NCBI GenBank assembly: GCA_030550585.1
Contig: JAUQPB010000003.1
Location: 36,333 to 100,332, forward strand
Source: Thermoproteota archaeon
GTDB lineage: Archaea; Thermoproteota; Thermoprotei_A; Sulfolobales; Ignisphaeraceae
Length of the DNA: 64,000 nucleotides
Direction: 5' to 3'
Shown here: piece after piece, positions 19,710-28,547 of the stretch
How positions within the stretch are numbered: position 1 is the stretch's first letter
Layout of the letters: every line of letters starts with the position of its first letter
Made by a program: the position numbers and the translations under genes
Notes under the pieces: model-generated
Told to the model about the DNA's origin: nothing
The model's database searches: none
Seen by the model: only the letters and a program-made list of their open reading frames with translations

Positions 19710-20087
19710 ATGTTTGTTGAAGAAACTAGCCAAGGTGGATACTCTGAGTGGATAGAGAAGGTTAAGGAGCTGTTAAGAGATATGGGTGTGAGGTTTGAGG
19801 CTGAAGAGAGTGTGAGGATACATAAAGGCGATGTTGTTATAGAGGTTATGGAGAAGGGTGACAAGTTCACAATATCGATAAGCATTGAGATTCCTAGAGC
19901 GCTTGAGCTAAGTGAGGTAGACAGATATGTCGCTGCCTACAGAAGCTTTTTAGAATTGGTTGCAAAGGCATCTACAGAGCCTTTCTATGAGCTTGATACA
20001 AGCATAGGCTACACATTTCTGAGGGCATTAATAGATGTAGAGAGCGTTGATCAGCTAATAGATAAACTCAAGACGATGCTGGGCTGA
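19710..20087 (+). CDS. Uncharacterised 125-residue protein
   Basis: It looks like a soluble alpha/beta protein: a helix at the N-terminus (YSEWIEKVKELLRDMG), then three beta-strand-like stretches (SVRIHKGDVVIEVMEKGDKFTISI in overlapping segments), then helices. There are no cysteines beyond the optional upstream start region. An in-frame TTG lies at 19698, but the ATG at 19710 fits the AT-rich promoter element 30 nt upstream. I do not recognise the family. It converges with the KH-protein gene, 23 bp away. Confidence 0.6.
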   Translation: MFVEETSQGGYSEWIEKVKELLRDMGVRFEAEESVRIHKGDVVIEVMEKGDKFTISISIEIPRALELSEVDRYVAAYRSFLELVAKASTEPFYELDTSIGYTFLRALIDVESVDQLIDKLKTMLG

Positions 20088-20110
20088 CAGCCACAAGCTT
20101 TTTTGAAAGC

Positions 20111-20770
20111 CTATTTAGGAATAAACTCTTTTTCCCATAGGGCTGTCATTCTAGATCTCTTGACCTGTCTCATAGCCTTGTCCACATATTTATATACTGT
20201 TGAGTGTTGCCTCCCCTCTATAAGCATTAAAATCGCTTCTCTGGCTATGTTAGCGCTTTCGTAGTCGCCTATTATGGCGACATAGTCGTCGTATACGGAT
20301 ATCTCTGTTCCAGTCATCTCCTCCAAGTTCTTTCTAGCCTTGCCCTCCTCGCCTATTATCCTCCCCTTAACTCTAGTCAAGTGATTTTCTGTAGGCTTCA
20401 CATACTGCTTCAAATCTATTACAACGAGTATCTGATCCTCGTTAAGAAGCTTAAACGCCCTCTCGGGCGAGAATCCATAGCCTATGGCGAGCACAGTGTC
20501 TCTGGCTTTCATAAGGTCTAGAACCTTTGTCTGCGGAGACTGGGGCTCTATCACAACAGTTCCATTGACCTCGTCAACGCTTATCCTAGTCCTCGTCTGC
20601 TCCATAAGCCTCTTCAAAACCTCGCCGTTTCTACCTATCAACACACCAATTCTCTCAAGCGGGATCCTCACATAGAGTCTTGTAACCCCCGGCATGAGAT
20701 AGCCTTGAACCACACCAATCTTTGGTTTGTTGCTGTCGCTACCTGTGCTATTCTTGTCCCCCGACTCCAT
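20111..20770 (-). CDS. Two-KH-domain RNA-binding protein (Pno1/Dim2-Krr1 family)
   Basis: KH domain 1 carries the loop IGRNGEVLKRL near residue 45, and KH domain 2 carries IGEEGKARKNLEEMTG near 140 with a preceding VKGRI strand. This is the archaeal counterpart of eukaryotic Dim2/Pno1, which binds the 3' end of small-subunit pre-rRNA. Its place right behind RIO1 kinase is conserved in archaea and supports a role in 30S maturation. Start is ATG 20770, with a GTG at 20785 as alternative. Confidence 0.88.
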   Translation of the reverse strand: MESGDKNSTGSDSNKPKIGVVQGYLMPGVTRLYVRIPLERIGVLIGRNGEVLKRLMEQTRTRISVDEVNGTVVIEPQSPQTKVLDLMKARDTVLAIGYGFSPERAFKLLNEDQILVVIDLKQYVKPTENHLTRVKGRIIGEEGKARKNLEEMTGTEISVYDDYVAIIGDYESANIAREAILMLIEGRQHSTVYKYVDKAMRQVKRSRMTALWEKEFIPK

Positions 20771-20849
20771 GGCTTTCCATCCCACAGACTGTAGATGGAT
20801 CTTAGCAATCAGCTGTTACTTGTGTTAACAGTTTAATAAGCTCCACTAT

Positions 20850-21701
20850 TCACTCCTCTAAGTACTTATCCAAATCATCGCACGTCTTATTGGATGTTAT
20901 ATAGTTGTATATCTTGTCTGGCGATGCCGCTTCTAAACCAAGCTCATCTCTGAAAAATCTCACAATGTTTATTACATCTCTGTAGAGAAACATGTGTGCA
21001 TTTGGATGCGATATTTCGACGGCTTGGCTAACATCAATTATATAAACACTGCCGTTATGAAGCATAACATTGTATTCGCTTAGATCGCCGTGGACAAGTC
21101 CTGCGAGCCAGTACATTCTATGGATGTTCCTTACAATCTCAGCAAAAATCTTTTTGGCTTCCCCATAGTCTATCTCTCCAAGTTCAACAGCCTCTTTGAG
21201 TAGGGGTGCCCTAACACCCTCTGCCCCTATAAACTCCATAACTAGAACATTTCTGTGTACACATAGCGGTTGTGGGACAGAAACTCCAGCTCTATACATC
21301 TTCACTAGATTTGAAAACTCTTTTCTAGCCCATATAGCCATGAGCTTGTGTGTCGGGAGAGATGTTATCCACTCAAATCTCTGGTCACCCTTTATATACT
21401 TCCATATACTCTTCTTGAACTCTGCAGAGGAGGTTAGATAGATCTTCACAGCCAAATCCCTACCATTCTTATCTTTTGCCCAGTAAACCCTAGCCTCTTT
21501 ACCCGATGATACAACCCCCTTAAGCTTGTCTATACAGCCCCGGCTCTTCAGCTCTAGAACTGCTAGAACTGTTGACCTGTCGAAAACCTCTTCAACTGTT
21601 TCGAATAGATCGCTGTCCTTTATCCTAGGCTCTCTAACCCTCTTGACTATCTCTCTATCAATCTCTTTCTCAATGTCTTTGCCCATAGAGCGCACCACCA
21701 T
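20850..21701 (-). CDS. rio1: RIO1-type serine protein kinase
   Basis: RIO signatures are clear: the P-loop-like STGKEAxV equivalent SSGKEARVYWAKD near residue 66, the ATP-anchoring Lys in LAVKIY, catalytic loop HGDLSEYN near 200 and metal-binding IIDVSQA near 222. Of the RIO branches, the N-terminal region and spacing fit RIO1. The kinase/ATPase acts in late small-subunit maturation. It lies between aIF1A and the KH protein on the same strand. Confidence 0.92.
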   Translation of the reverse strand: MVVRSMGKDIEKEIDREIVKRVREPRIKDSDLFETVEEVFDRSTVLAVLELKSRGCIDKLKGVVSSGKEARVYWAKDKNGRDLAVKIYLTSSAEFKKSIWKYIKGDQRFEWITSLPTHKLMAIWARKEFSNLVKMYRAGVSVPQPLCVHRNVLVMEFIGAEGVRAPLLKEAVELGEIDYGEAKKIFAEIVRNIHRMYWLAGLVHGDLSEYNVMLHNGSVYIIDVSQAVEISHPNAHMFLYRDVINIVRFFRDELGLEAASPDKIYNYITSNKTCDDLDKYLEE

Positions 21702-21804
21702 AGCTATGTATGTGGCGACAGAACGTTTTTGCCGTATAGAGAAGAGATTTCGCTAATATTGGGGCAGAGACTGTGTGCTCCGGTTTTTGGAGCAAAAACT
21801 TGTA

Positions 21805-22125
21805 TCAGACTACTCCCTCTATAAACTCTTTTGTTATTAAACCCATGTTGACTAGCTTCCTGACCTCATCCTTGCTATATTTGTATACAATATCCCCTTT
21901 GTCTTGCTGAAAGTCCCACGGCTGGACAAGCACCACATCGCCTCCAGCAAACCAAACCCTTCTCCTATATTTCCCAGGTATTCTACAAACCCGTGAAATA
22001 CCATCAACACATCTAACCTTTAGGAAGTCCGCCCCCACAAGCTCCTCAACAACACATAGAACCTGGCCTTCGGTAGGCAATGTAAGGTCTTTGGGAGCAC
22101 CCTCAACTTTTTTGTCTTTTGCTAT
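21805..22125 (-). CDS. eif1A: Translation initiation factor aIF1A, apparent AUA start
   Basis: An OB-fold protein with the aIF1A signature: VDGISRVCRIPGKYRRR, then VWFAGGDVVLVQPWD and KGDIVYKYS. It promotes ribosomal subunit dissociation and scanning-like initiation. The first standard start codon is TTG at 22080, which would remove the basic N-terminal tail. The frame stays open 17 codons further upstream, encoding AKDKKVEGAPKDLTLP, typical of the family. The next codon up is ATA at 22123-22125, placed 6 nt after AGGTGGTGA. With it the protein has 106 residues, the usual length. An in-frame TGA lies at 22132-22134. Confidence 0.85.
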   Translation of the reverse strand: MAKDKKVEGAPKDLTLPTEGQVLCVVEELVGADFLKVRCVDGISRVCRIPGKYRRRVWFAGGDVVLVQPWDFQQDKGDIVYKYSKDEVRKLVNMGLITKEFIEGVV

Positions 22126-22131
22126 AGCTTC

Positions 22132-22178
22132 TCACCACCTTCTCAACCTATTTCTGGGATTCTCTAGAGCTTATAAAT
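22132..22178 (-). promoter_or_regulatory. aIF1A promoter and Shine-Dalgarno
   Basis: On the minus strand ATTTATAAG (22170-22178) is a good TATA box just after the NMD3 stop. It predicts a transcript starting near 22148. AGGTGGTGA (22132-22140) is the Shine-Dalgarno; the same GGTGGTG precedes the CDF gene start at 53093 by 4 nt. Its spacing of 6 nt to ATA at 22125 fits initiation there, whereas the TTG at 22080 is more than 50 nt away. Confidence 0.6.
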
Positions 22179-22189
22179 CTAAGCTCTTC

Positions 22190-23047
22190 TCACCTTCTAG
22201 CTCTGTACTTCGAGAAATTCTTTGCGATGTAGTCTATGTGTATAGTCTTCAAATCGCCTTCCCGGCTCTTCAGCTTGAGCCATAGACCATCGAATGATTC
22301 CACAGTATAGGGCCTTCCATCAACAACTATGTAGTCTCCAGGCTTGAAGTTTAGTATCCTGATTGATATGTAGAGCCTAGCTGTTTTCTCTCCACTAGAC
22401 AGTCTTTTAACATCTCCAAAAGTTTCAACAACTCTTACACCAGGCCATCTCCTCTGAGCTATTTCAGCTATCTTCTTTGCTATTCCAGCATCTACCAAGC
22501 TAATGTCATAGCCGTTTTTAACAGGTTTAATATCTTTGATGAATTTGCCAAACTCGTTGCTGATACTATCCACAAACTTCTCCACCTCATCATCCTCGTT
22601 AACATATCTTATCTGGACAACTGCCTTGTGCCCTCCTCCAACAATTCTCTTGCAGTTTGGACATAGGGTTGGGCGCCAGACCATCTTAACACCAATTCTA
22701 TGCTCTATCCTGGCATTGCCAAGCTTCCCAAACAGTGTTATAATAGCTGTGGAGTCTTCATATGGCTTGAAATCAGCTCTAACATCATCTAGCAGAAAGT
22801 CCTGGGATGGTCTAAGCACATCGATTATATAGTCCTCTACAATGTCTGCGAGCTCTGGGTAGCTTCTAACACTAATCCACTTGCCATGAATGCTAACTGC
22901 GCCACAGGAGCGGCAAAAACCAATCTCAATTCTATCTATTTTTTCGACCAGCCCCCTGACCTCTATATAGCACCTTGGGCAGAGGCCATTTATTATAGGG
23001 GTTGTTGGAGACTCTTCAACACCGCATTTAACACAAAATCTCTTCAA
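22190..23047 (-). CDS. NMD3-family ribosome biogenesis protein
   Basis: The N-terminus has paired zinc knuckles (FCVKCGVEE, GLCPRCYIE, GFCRSCGAVS) and a further CPNCKRIVGGG near residue 150, characteristic of NMD3. The later part is an alpha/beta and OB-like region (RPYTVESFDGLWLKLKS). In eukaryotes NMD3 escorts the 60S subunit. The archaeal protein is thought to act in large-subunit maturation or subunit joining. It overlaps the DUF424 stop by 4 bp. Confidence 0.88.
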   Translation of the reverse strand: MKRFCVKCGVEESPTTPIINGLCPRCYIEVRGLVEKIDRIEIGFCRSCGAVSIHGKWISVRSYPELADIVEDYIIDVLRPSQDFLLDDVRADFKPYEDSTAIITLFGKLGNARIEHRIGVKMVWRPTLCPNCKRIVGGGHKAVVQIRYVNEDDEVEKFVDSISNEFGKFIKDIKPVKNGYDISLVDAGIAKKIAEIAQRRWPGVRVVETFGDVKRLSSGEKTARLYISIRILNFKPGDYIVVDGRPYTVESFDGLWLKLKSREGDLKTIHIDYIAKNFSKYRARR

Positions 23048-23355
23048 GTCTCCAGAACCTCTCTAACTATCTGTATATGCAGCTGATCGCCTACTCTCAA
23101 CGCATATTCTTTAATCACAGCACCTCTTCTATCAAGTTCTTCAACTATTCTCTTACCAGATAAAACAACTATATCCGCATCCATGATCTCGTTAATAACC
23201 TCCTCTAGATCTGCCTTCTTACCGCCATAGAACTTAGGCGAAATGTCTAGAACCACATCACCTTCTCTAAACACCATGCCAAGAATCTCCTCATCACAAA
23301 CAGCAACAATCTTTTTCCTGCCTACGCTATGGATCTTCATAAAGTATAGACTCAT
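23044..23355 (-). CDS. DUF424 protein
   Basis: A 103-residue archaeal protein of the DUF424 family: strand-rich N-terminus (VAVCDEEILGMVFREG), then DISPKFYGG and a hydrophobic helix region VVLSGKRIVEELDRRG. Its function is unknown, but it is conserved next to aIF2-beta in archaea, as here, suggesting a role in translation or ribosome assembly. It follows aIF2-beta by 12 bp. Confidence 0.85.
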   Translation of the reverse strand: MSLYFMKIHSVGRKKIVAVCDEEILGMVFREGDVVLDISPKFYGGKKADLEEVINEIMDADIVVLSGKRIVEELDRRGAVIKEYALRVGDQLHIQIVREVLET

Positions 23356-23367
23356 GTTTAGAGCCCT

Positions 23368-23802
23368 CTAGACAGGCTTAACATAGGTTATAGCTCCACA
23401 TGCAAGACATCTGATAAACCATACCTTACCCTCTCTAACAAGCTCAGTATCGTAACTACCACATGTTGAGCACCTAACATAGCTCTCCAAAAACCTTGTG
23501 TAGAGACTCTGAATAGACTTTGCAGAAACCCTCTTATATATAATCAAACTATTGTCGGGGTTGAGAGACCCCGGCATAGCAAGCTCCTTCAGCAAAAACC
23601 TCATAACAATCCTAGGCTCTCTCCTAATCCTCTCACAAACAAAACCAAAATTCTTAACGACAGTGTGATCCCCAACATAGTCTATCTCAAGTGTTGGAAT
23701 ATCGTATGCTCTACCGCTAACCCTTTTGGGAAGACTTCTATAAACTCTATCTAACAAAGCCTCATAGTCATACAAAATCTTTATCTCAACATCATCCTGC
23801 AT
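23368..23802 (-). CDS. eif2b: Translation initiation factor aIF2 subunit beta
   Basis: A core domain with VKNFGFVCERIRREPRIVMRF in overlapping segments and a C-terminal zinc ribbon (CSTCGSYDTEL then CLACGAITYV) identify aIF2-beta. Length of 144 residues is normal. It is part of the ternary complex that delivers Met-tRNAi. It is the first gene of the operon. A TATA box lies near 23855 on the minus strand and GAGGTG stands 10 nt before the ATG. Confidence 0.92.
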   Translation of the reverse strand: MQDDVEIKILYDYEALLDRVYRSLPKRVSGRAYDIPTLEIDYVGDHTVVKNFGFVCERIRREPRIVMRFLLKELAMPGSLNPDNSLIIYKRVSAKSIQSLYTRFLESYVRCSTCGSYDTELVREGKVWFIRCLACGAITYVKPV

Positions 23803-24070
23803 CCTATTGACACACCTCAGAAAAACACTTAGAGTAGAAGAGCTTATAACAAAACATGAGAAAATATAGGTATTGCCCTTAGATTTTCTTAACGATAATA
23901 CTGTTAAAAATCACAGAAAACTCAAAGACATTGACAACTAACTATCTTTATGCTTGGGGAATAATAATCGCAACTTCCATGAACAAACTATTGGCGGTAA
24001 TTTAGTGGAATTACATGATACTTTCTTTCAATTAGCCTAAATATTGAGATTCATGTATACAGCGTTTACA
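23803..24070. other. Intergenic region with aIF2-beta promoter and a small hairpin
   Basis: The right-hand promoter of the translation operon sits near 23829-23860 (minus-strand TATA GTTATAAGC). GTAATT/AATTAC arms at 23997-24002 and 24009-24014 form a 6-bp stem downstream of the unknown gene ending at 24071 and may mark its 3' end. Nothing else is evident. Confidence 0.4.
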
Positions 24071-25009
24071 CTATAAACCATCATAATTAATATTAGGGGT
24101 GGCAACTCTAGGCTTCGGTATTTCTATACTTCTATTCGTTAATGCGTTTACATATATAGTCCCTTGCAACTCTGATAATAGCCTTTTTGGAACCTGGTTT
24201 AGATATGCTGTACCTACTAGATATTCAATGGATTTCTCTTCACCAATAAATATTCGTGCTATTGGTAGTTTTGTCCCAGCATCAATACATACGTAAACTT
24301 CGTCAATTTCGATAATTCTTGAATTTTCTGCAACAGAAAATATAAATTTAGCTAGCCAAAGGGTTCTATTGCCAATGTCTATTCTCCCAATAAAGCTCAT
24401 CTCAATAGACTCCCTATACCTCCCAATAGTCACATTTGTCATGATTATAGTCCTCTTGTCAACGAGATCCTCTATCCAGAAATGTGGTAAAAATGTTGGG
24501 AGTCTAGCTATAAGATAGATCATCTGATTCTCTTTTGCAATTGGGTAGTAGAAACGCCTAGTTTGAATAGGATATCCTTCGGCATGGAGGTACCTATACA
24601 CAACTTGAGGCTTTACAGCATTTTCTCTAGAGTAAATAGCTATGGGGTCGATATGTATAAAGATGCCTTTTGAAAACAGTGGATAACTACCAATGCCACT
24701 TACATAGACAATTACATGAGATTCGTTTGCTACGGAGATAATATATGTTTGGCCTATATACATAATTTTCTCCCGAACCAGCCCCTTAACATAGCTGGTA
24801 GAGTTGTAGATAAGCACTCTGCCATCCCAAAGCGAAACTCCCTCAATATTTTTAACGTATTTAGTACAAGTTCTCGTCAACTCATTGATGATATTATGGG
24901 ATCCAGGTGAATTATTAGCTAAAAACATTGTGAAAAATATGGAGATTATTGCAAAGAGAGCTACAAAAATGAGAACTTTTTTAGATCTTGTGAGTAACAT
25001 TAATCTCAA
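24071..25009 (-). CDS. Unknown exported, membrane-anchored protein
   Basis: A positively charged start (LTRSKK) and a hydrophobic helix (about residues 12-30) precede a 280-residue extracellular part rich in beta strands, with several Asn-X-Ser/Thr sites and two cysteines (near 48 and 255). There is no C-terminal helix. No family recognised. It follows the Cys-rich gene at 25013-25972 after 3 bp, so the two form an operon and may act together. Confidence 0.65.
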   Translation of the reverse strand: MRLMLLTRSKKVLIFVALFAIISIFFTMFLANNSPGSHNIINELTRTCTKYVKNIEGVSLWDGRVLIYNSTSYVKGLVREKIMYIGQTYIISVANESHVIVYVSGIGSYPLFSKGIFIHIDPIAIYSRENAVKPQVVYRYLHAEGYPIQTRRFYYPIAKENQMIYLIARLPTFLPHFWIEDLVDKRTIIMTNVTIGRYRESIEMSFIGRIDIGNRTLWLAKFIFSVAENSRIIEIDEVYVCIDAGTKLPIARIFIGEEKSIEYLVGTAYLNQVPKRLLSELQGTIYVNALTNRSIEIPKPRVATPNINYDGL

Positions 25010-25012
25010 GCC

Positions 25013-25972
25013 TCAGCACTTATTGTGCCACCAATACACATACCATGGCCAAAAACCATTTATATATCCATACCAATTGGGGTCAGGATTGGGTTCAGGC
25101 CCTTCACTATAACCCATTTTCCTTCCGTCATGATACCATGCTTCATATCTATAACCATAGCCGATATCTCTAGTAAATGCATATATTCCCCTCTCCGGAT
25201 ATGAGAATATGCTTTCATAGTAACCGCGTGATTCTACATAATTTCGAAATTCTTGTAAAGAGTTAAATGGTTTTCCAGTAGGACCAAACCCTAGTACTGG
25301 ATCTTCATTTTCACAACCCCATAAACATTCAACCTTACCAGGTATGCAGCAGTCTGTAGGCATGTTTATGACATGGCAAATAGTTATATTCAAAACTCTA
25401 GGGCATGGTATGTTGTATGCTCGGGGTATAATCCCGCAAGAATATACATTATTTCCACTACTACAAGCGCCTAGGGAAGGACATGTAGTAGTACTAGAGG
25501 CACCTATAAGAGCAGCATCTTTTGTTATACATTTGCTATTGCTACTATTAAATATAGATTTTATTATAGCATTTCTAACACCCGTAATCTTAGCATATAT
25601 TATCTTGATCTTTGCCTCTCTAGGTAATGAACAGAACTCTTTAATCTTAGGTATATTGTTATGTGTTAGCCCTTTGGCATATAGTTCCTTTATATTCATT
25701 CTACACAACCTGTTCTCGAACACATCAACTATTTTAGCTACTGATGAGTCTATATTATCTTCCACAAGCTTACATGTAACAACATTATCACATTCGTATG
25801 CTATCTCTGTAGACTCTCCCTGTATTACAATTACTGTAAGAGATGCCAAATATATTGTCACTGTTACAGCAATTACTAATGCCATATACAAACTATAGTC
25901 TGATACTCTTGGCCCATTATCAGCGTTTTCAGCAGAATTTTTCACGTGAATTGAAGACATATGTCTAGGCAT
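25013..25972 (-). CDS. Unknown Cys-rich exported protein
   Basis: A short cytoplasmic N-terminus is followed by one membrane helix (about residues 30-50) and a 265-residue extracellular domain with about 16 cysteines, clustered in the middle (TTCPSLGACSS, YSCGIIPR, IPCPRV, DCCIPGKVECLWGCEN). The C-terminus is aromatic (GFWPWYVYWWHNKC). The pattern implies several disulfides in a small, rigid surface domain. No family recognised. A TATA-like repeat near 26002 predicts a nearly leaderless mRNA. Confidence 0.65.
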   Translation of the reverse strand: MPRHMSSIHVKNSAENADNGPRVSDYSLYMALVIAVTVTIYLASLTVIVIQGESTEIAYECDNVVTCKLVEDNIDSSVAKIVDVFENRLCRMNIKELYAKGLTHNNIPKIKEFCSLPREAKIKIIYAKITGVRNAIIKSIFNSSNSKCITKDAALIGASSTTTCPSLGACSSGNNVYSCGIIPRAYNIPCPRVLNITICHVINMPTDCCIPGKVECLWGCENEDPVLGFGPTGKPFNSLQEFRNYVESRGYYESIFSYPERGIYAFTRDIGYGYRYEAWYHDGRKMGYSEGPEPNPDPNWYGYINGFWPWYVYWWHNKC

Positions 25973-25985
25973 TAGATATACCGAT

Positions 25986-26034
25986 TTATTACTAACTTTT
26001 TATTACTAACTTTCTGCGGCTTTTTTTTTTTTTT
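25986..26034. repeat. Tandem AT-rich repeat and T14 tract
   Basis: TTATTACTAACTTT occurs twice almost head to tail between about 25986 and 26013 and, read on the minus strand, gives two TATA-like elements for the Cys-rich gene. A run of 14 T follows at 26021-26034. Confidence 0.5.
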
Positions 26035-26203
26035 AACGGTGTACTGGAACGATGGTTGAGTATAACTGCTATAGCTCTTTAGTTATGTTATCTTGTTGCA
26101 TTTGTATTGTTGTCTTGCGGAAAATCTTTATAGCTTTGTTAGATTTTATATGAGTTAGACGTGGATATATCTGGCTGTTGTTGTTTAGAGGGTTTTGGTT
26201 TGT

Positions 26204-27490
26204 ATGGCTGGTAAGAGGGTGTATATAGAGACCTATGGATGTGCGTTGAATAGAGCTGACTCTGCTATTATGAAGACTATTTTGGTGGAGAGTGGCTATG
26301 AGGTTGTTGATAGAATTGAGGATGCTGATGTGGTTGTCTTGAATACGTGTGTTGTTAGGCATGATACTGAGTCTAGGATGTTTTCTAGGATGGAGTATCT
26401 CAAGAAGCTTAATAAGAGGGTTGTTGTTGCTGGTTGTTTGGCTAGGGTGTTGCCTGCTAAGGTGAGGAGGGTCCTCCCATCTGCTTCTATAGTGGTTCCG
26501 CAAAGTGTTAACAGAATTGTTGAGGCTGTTGAGTCTTCAGAGCCCCAAGTTCTTTTCGATGATTTCAAAAGTTTTGTTGTATTGCCTAGGATTGTGGATG
26601 GAGTTATTGCGACTATACCTGTTGCAGAGGGTTGTTTGGATGAGTGTTCTTTTTGTGTGGTGAAGGTTGCTAGACCCCATCTGAGGAGTGTTCCCATAGA
26701 GAAGGTTGTTGAGGTGTTCAAGGATGTTTTGAGGAGGGGTGCTATAGAGATAGAGATTACTGCACAGGATCTCAGCGTCTATGGCTATGACCTTTATGGG
26801 AGATATGCATTGCCAGATCTTTTAGAGTCTTTGCTGGCAGTCGAAGGAAATTACATGATTAGAATTGGGCAGCTGAACCCAAGGCACTTGATAAACTATT
26901 TGGATAGAGTTATAGACATTCTCAAGAGCCCCAATGTATACAAACACCTTCACATACCTGTGCAAAGTGGTGATAACAGAGTTCTAGAGATTATGAATAG
27001 AAAGCACAGTGTCGAGGACTTCATAAACATTGTTACAGAGGTTAGAAGAAAGATAGAGGGTGTACACATAGCAACAGACATTATAGTTGGGCACCCAGGA
27101 GAAGATGAAAAGGCTTTTATGGAGAGTGTGAAGCTCATTGTCGAGTACGGCATAGAGAGGGTTCACATAGCAAGGTTCTCGCCGAGGCCATTCACAAAAT
27201 CGTCTCTAATGCCGCAGATTCCAGACCCTGTTAAGAAGAGTAGGAGTAGCTATATAGAGAAGGTCTATGAGGAAACAGCTGCAAAGATAAACATGGACTA
27301 TGTTGGATCCAAGGCTGTGGTCACAATAACAGAGGTTGACAATGTTAGGAACAAGGCTATTGGAAGGCTTTTCAACTATATACCAGTTGTATTGGATGTT
27401 GGAAGAGAGTATCTGGGTAAAAGAGGCGTTGTTAAAATAGAAGATGCGACGTTCTTCGATTTGAGGGGGAGGCTCCTAGAGGTTATCTAA
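26204..27490 (+). CDS. MiaB-like tRNA methylthiotransferase (t6A to ms2t6A, MtaB/CDKAL1 type)
   Basis: Domains run in order: N-terminal UPF0004 with YIETYGCALNRAD, NTCVV and GCLARV supplying three cysteines, a radical SAM core with CLDECSFC near residue 143, and a C-terminal TRAM-like domain from about 365. It binds two [4Fe-4S] clusters and adds a methylthio group to t6A37 of ANN-decoding tRNAs; the archaeal members group with eukaryotic CDKAL1. ATG 26204 is preferred over TTG 26195 because homology begins there. Confidence 0.9.
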   Translation: MAGKRVYIETYGCALNRADSAIMKTILVESGYEVVDRIEDADVVVLNTCVVRHDTESRMFSRMEYLKKLNKRVVVAGCLARVLPAKVRRVLPSASIVVPQSVNRIVEAVESSEPQVLFDDFKSFVVLPRIVDGVIATIPVAEGCLDECSFCVVKVARPHLRSVPIEKVVEVFKDVLRRGAIEIEITAQDLSVYGYDLYGRYALPDLLESLLAVEGNYMIRIGQLNPRHLINYLDRVIDILKSPNVYKHLHIPVQSGDNRVLEIMNRKHSVEDFINIVTEVRRKIEGVHIATDIIVGHPGEDEKAFMESVKLIVEYGIERVHIARFSPRPFTKSSLMPQIPDPVKKSRSSYIEKVYEETAAKINMDYVGSKAVVTITEVDNVRNKAIGRLFNYIPVVLDVGREYLGKRGVVKIEDATFFDLRGRLLEVI

Positions 27491-27581
27491 ACACATTATA
27501 CTCGTCTGCATGGTGGTAAACTACTTCAGGAGACAAAGAATTCGATAACAAATATATATTCCACCACACCACTAAAGATTG

Positions 27582-28547
27582 GTGCATATCGTGACAACAA
27601 CTCCATATGGCTATATCCAGCTTCTACCACCTCTCCTAGACGCCGAAGTTGAGGCAGACTTAGATAGAATACACAACTGGAGAAACATAGGACTGGCATC
27701 TGTAGACCCAAATCTGTGGGGATTGAGCAGATTCCAGGGGGCTGAGGGCGTTATAGGCAAGGCCATAGCCAAAGCTGTTAAAGGCTCTGAGCTCATCTTC
27801 AAATCAAGGTTTTTGCTAGAGGGCATCGACTTCAAACCTTGGGAGGTTCTAGCATACCACGAGATCATCTATGGTTACAAGCCTTGGGAACACACCGAGA
27901 CCCACCCACAACCTGTAAAAACCCTTGGGCTTCCCACCAAGGTCTCCAACCTATACAGAAAGTCGATAATTCTGTACACAGACCATGAGATAAGAAAGAG
28001 CAACACAAAAATCAATTTCTCATATGATATGTGGCTAATGAGAAGTGCAACAGACATGAAATGCTCTAAAGGAGATATAGAGCTCATGATATGGCTCTAC
28101 AGATCCCCAGATCTAAAGCCCCTGCCCAAAGAAGCTGATGCTGTTGTTGAGATACCTATTCTCATAAACGGGAGGATTGCAACAGCAAAGCTAGAGGCAT
28201 ATATAACAGAGATAACTCTGCCTAGTGGAATTGGGGGATGGACATACATAGCATTTGCACTAGAAAACCCTGTTGAGAAAGGTTCGATAGCCCTAGACTT
28301 CACAAGTTTGTTAGAAATCACAAGAGATGTGCTTGCAAAGCACATGCCTAGCGAGTGGAATAAAGAGAAGTTTGATGATCTATACCTGAGATCAATCGAG
28401 GTTGGCACAGAGGTGTTCTTCTCTAATAGAGTAGATGTTGAGTGGAGCTTTAGAGAAATGCACATAGCTGTTCTACCCACGAGGATAAGCTCTGAAAAGG
28501 CTTTGGAAAGTCTCGTAGACCCGTTAACACTATTCAAAATTAGCTAA
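27582..28547 (+). CDS. GH12-like glycoside hydrolase (endoglucanase), intracellular
   Basis: The central region has the GH12 signature: ITxxYGYKPW-like EIIYGYKPWEH, then INFSYDMWLMR and GDIELMIWLYRS near residue 165, in which the Glu before LMIW is the expected nucleophile. A WTYIAF strand follows. The acid/base Glu should lie nearer the C-terminus; I cannot fix it by eye. There is no signal peptide, unlike most GH12 cellulases. TATA AATATATATT (27551-27560) predicts a leaderless start at GTG 27582. It faces the GH94 phosphorylase gene. Confidence 0.65.
   Translation: MHIVTTTPYGYIQLLPPLLDAEVEADLDRIHNWRNIGLASVDPNLWGLSRFQGAEGVIGKAIAKAVKGSELIFKSRFLLEGIDFKPWEVLAYHEIIYGYKPWEHTETHPQPVKTLGLPTKVSNLYRKSIILYTDHEIRKSNTKINFSYDMWLMRSATDMKCSKGDIELMIWLYRSPDLKPLPKEADAVVEIPILINGRIATAKLEAYITEITLPSGIGGWTYIAFALENPVEKGSIALDFTSLLEITRDVLAKHMPSEWNKEKFDDLYLRSIEVGTEVFFSNRVDVEWSFREMHIAVLPTRISSEKALESLVDPLTLFKIS

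Noticed and set aside
19546-19755. Plus-strand open frame of 69 codons upstream of and overlapping the 125-residue gene
   Set aside because: TTG start, no ribosome binding site, overlaps the better-supported gene in another frame.
26021-26034. T14 tract as a strong terminator
   Set aside because: On the plus strand no gene ends just upstream; it lies in the promoter side of the Cys-rich gene, so its role is unclear.
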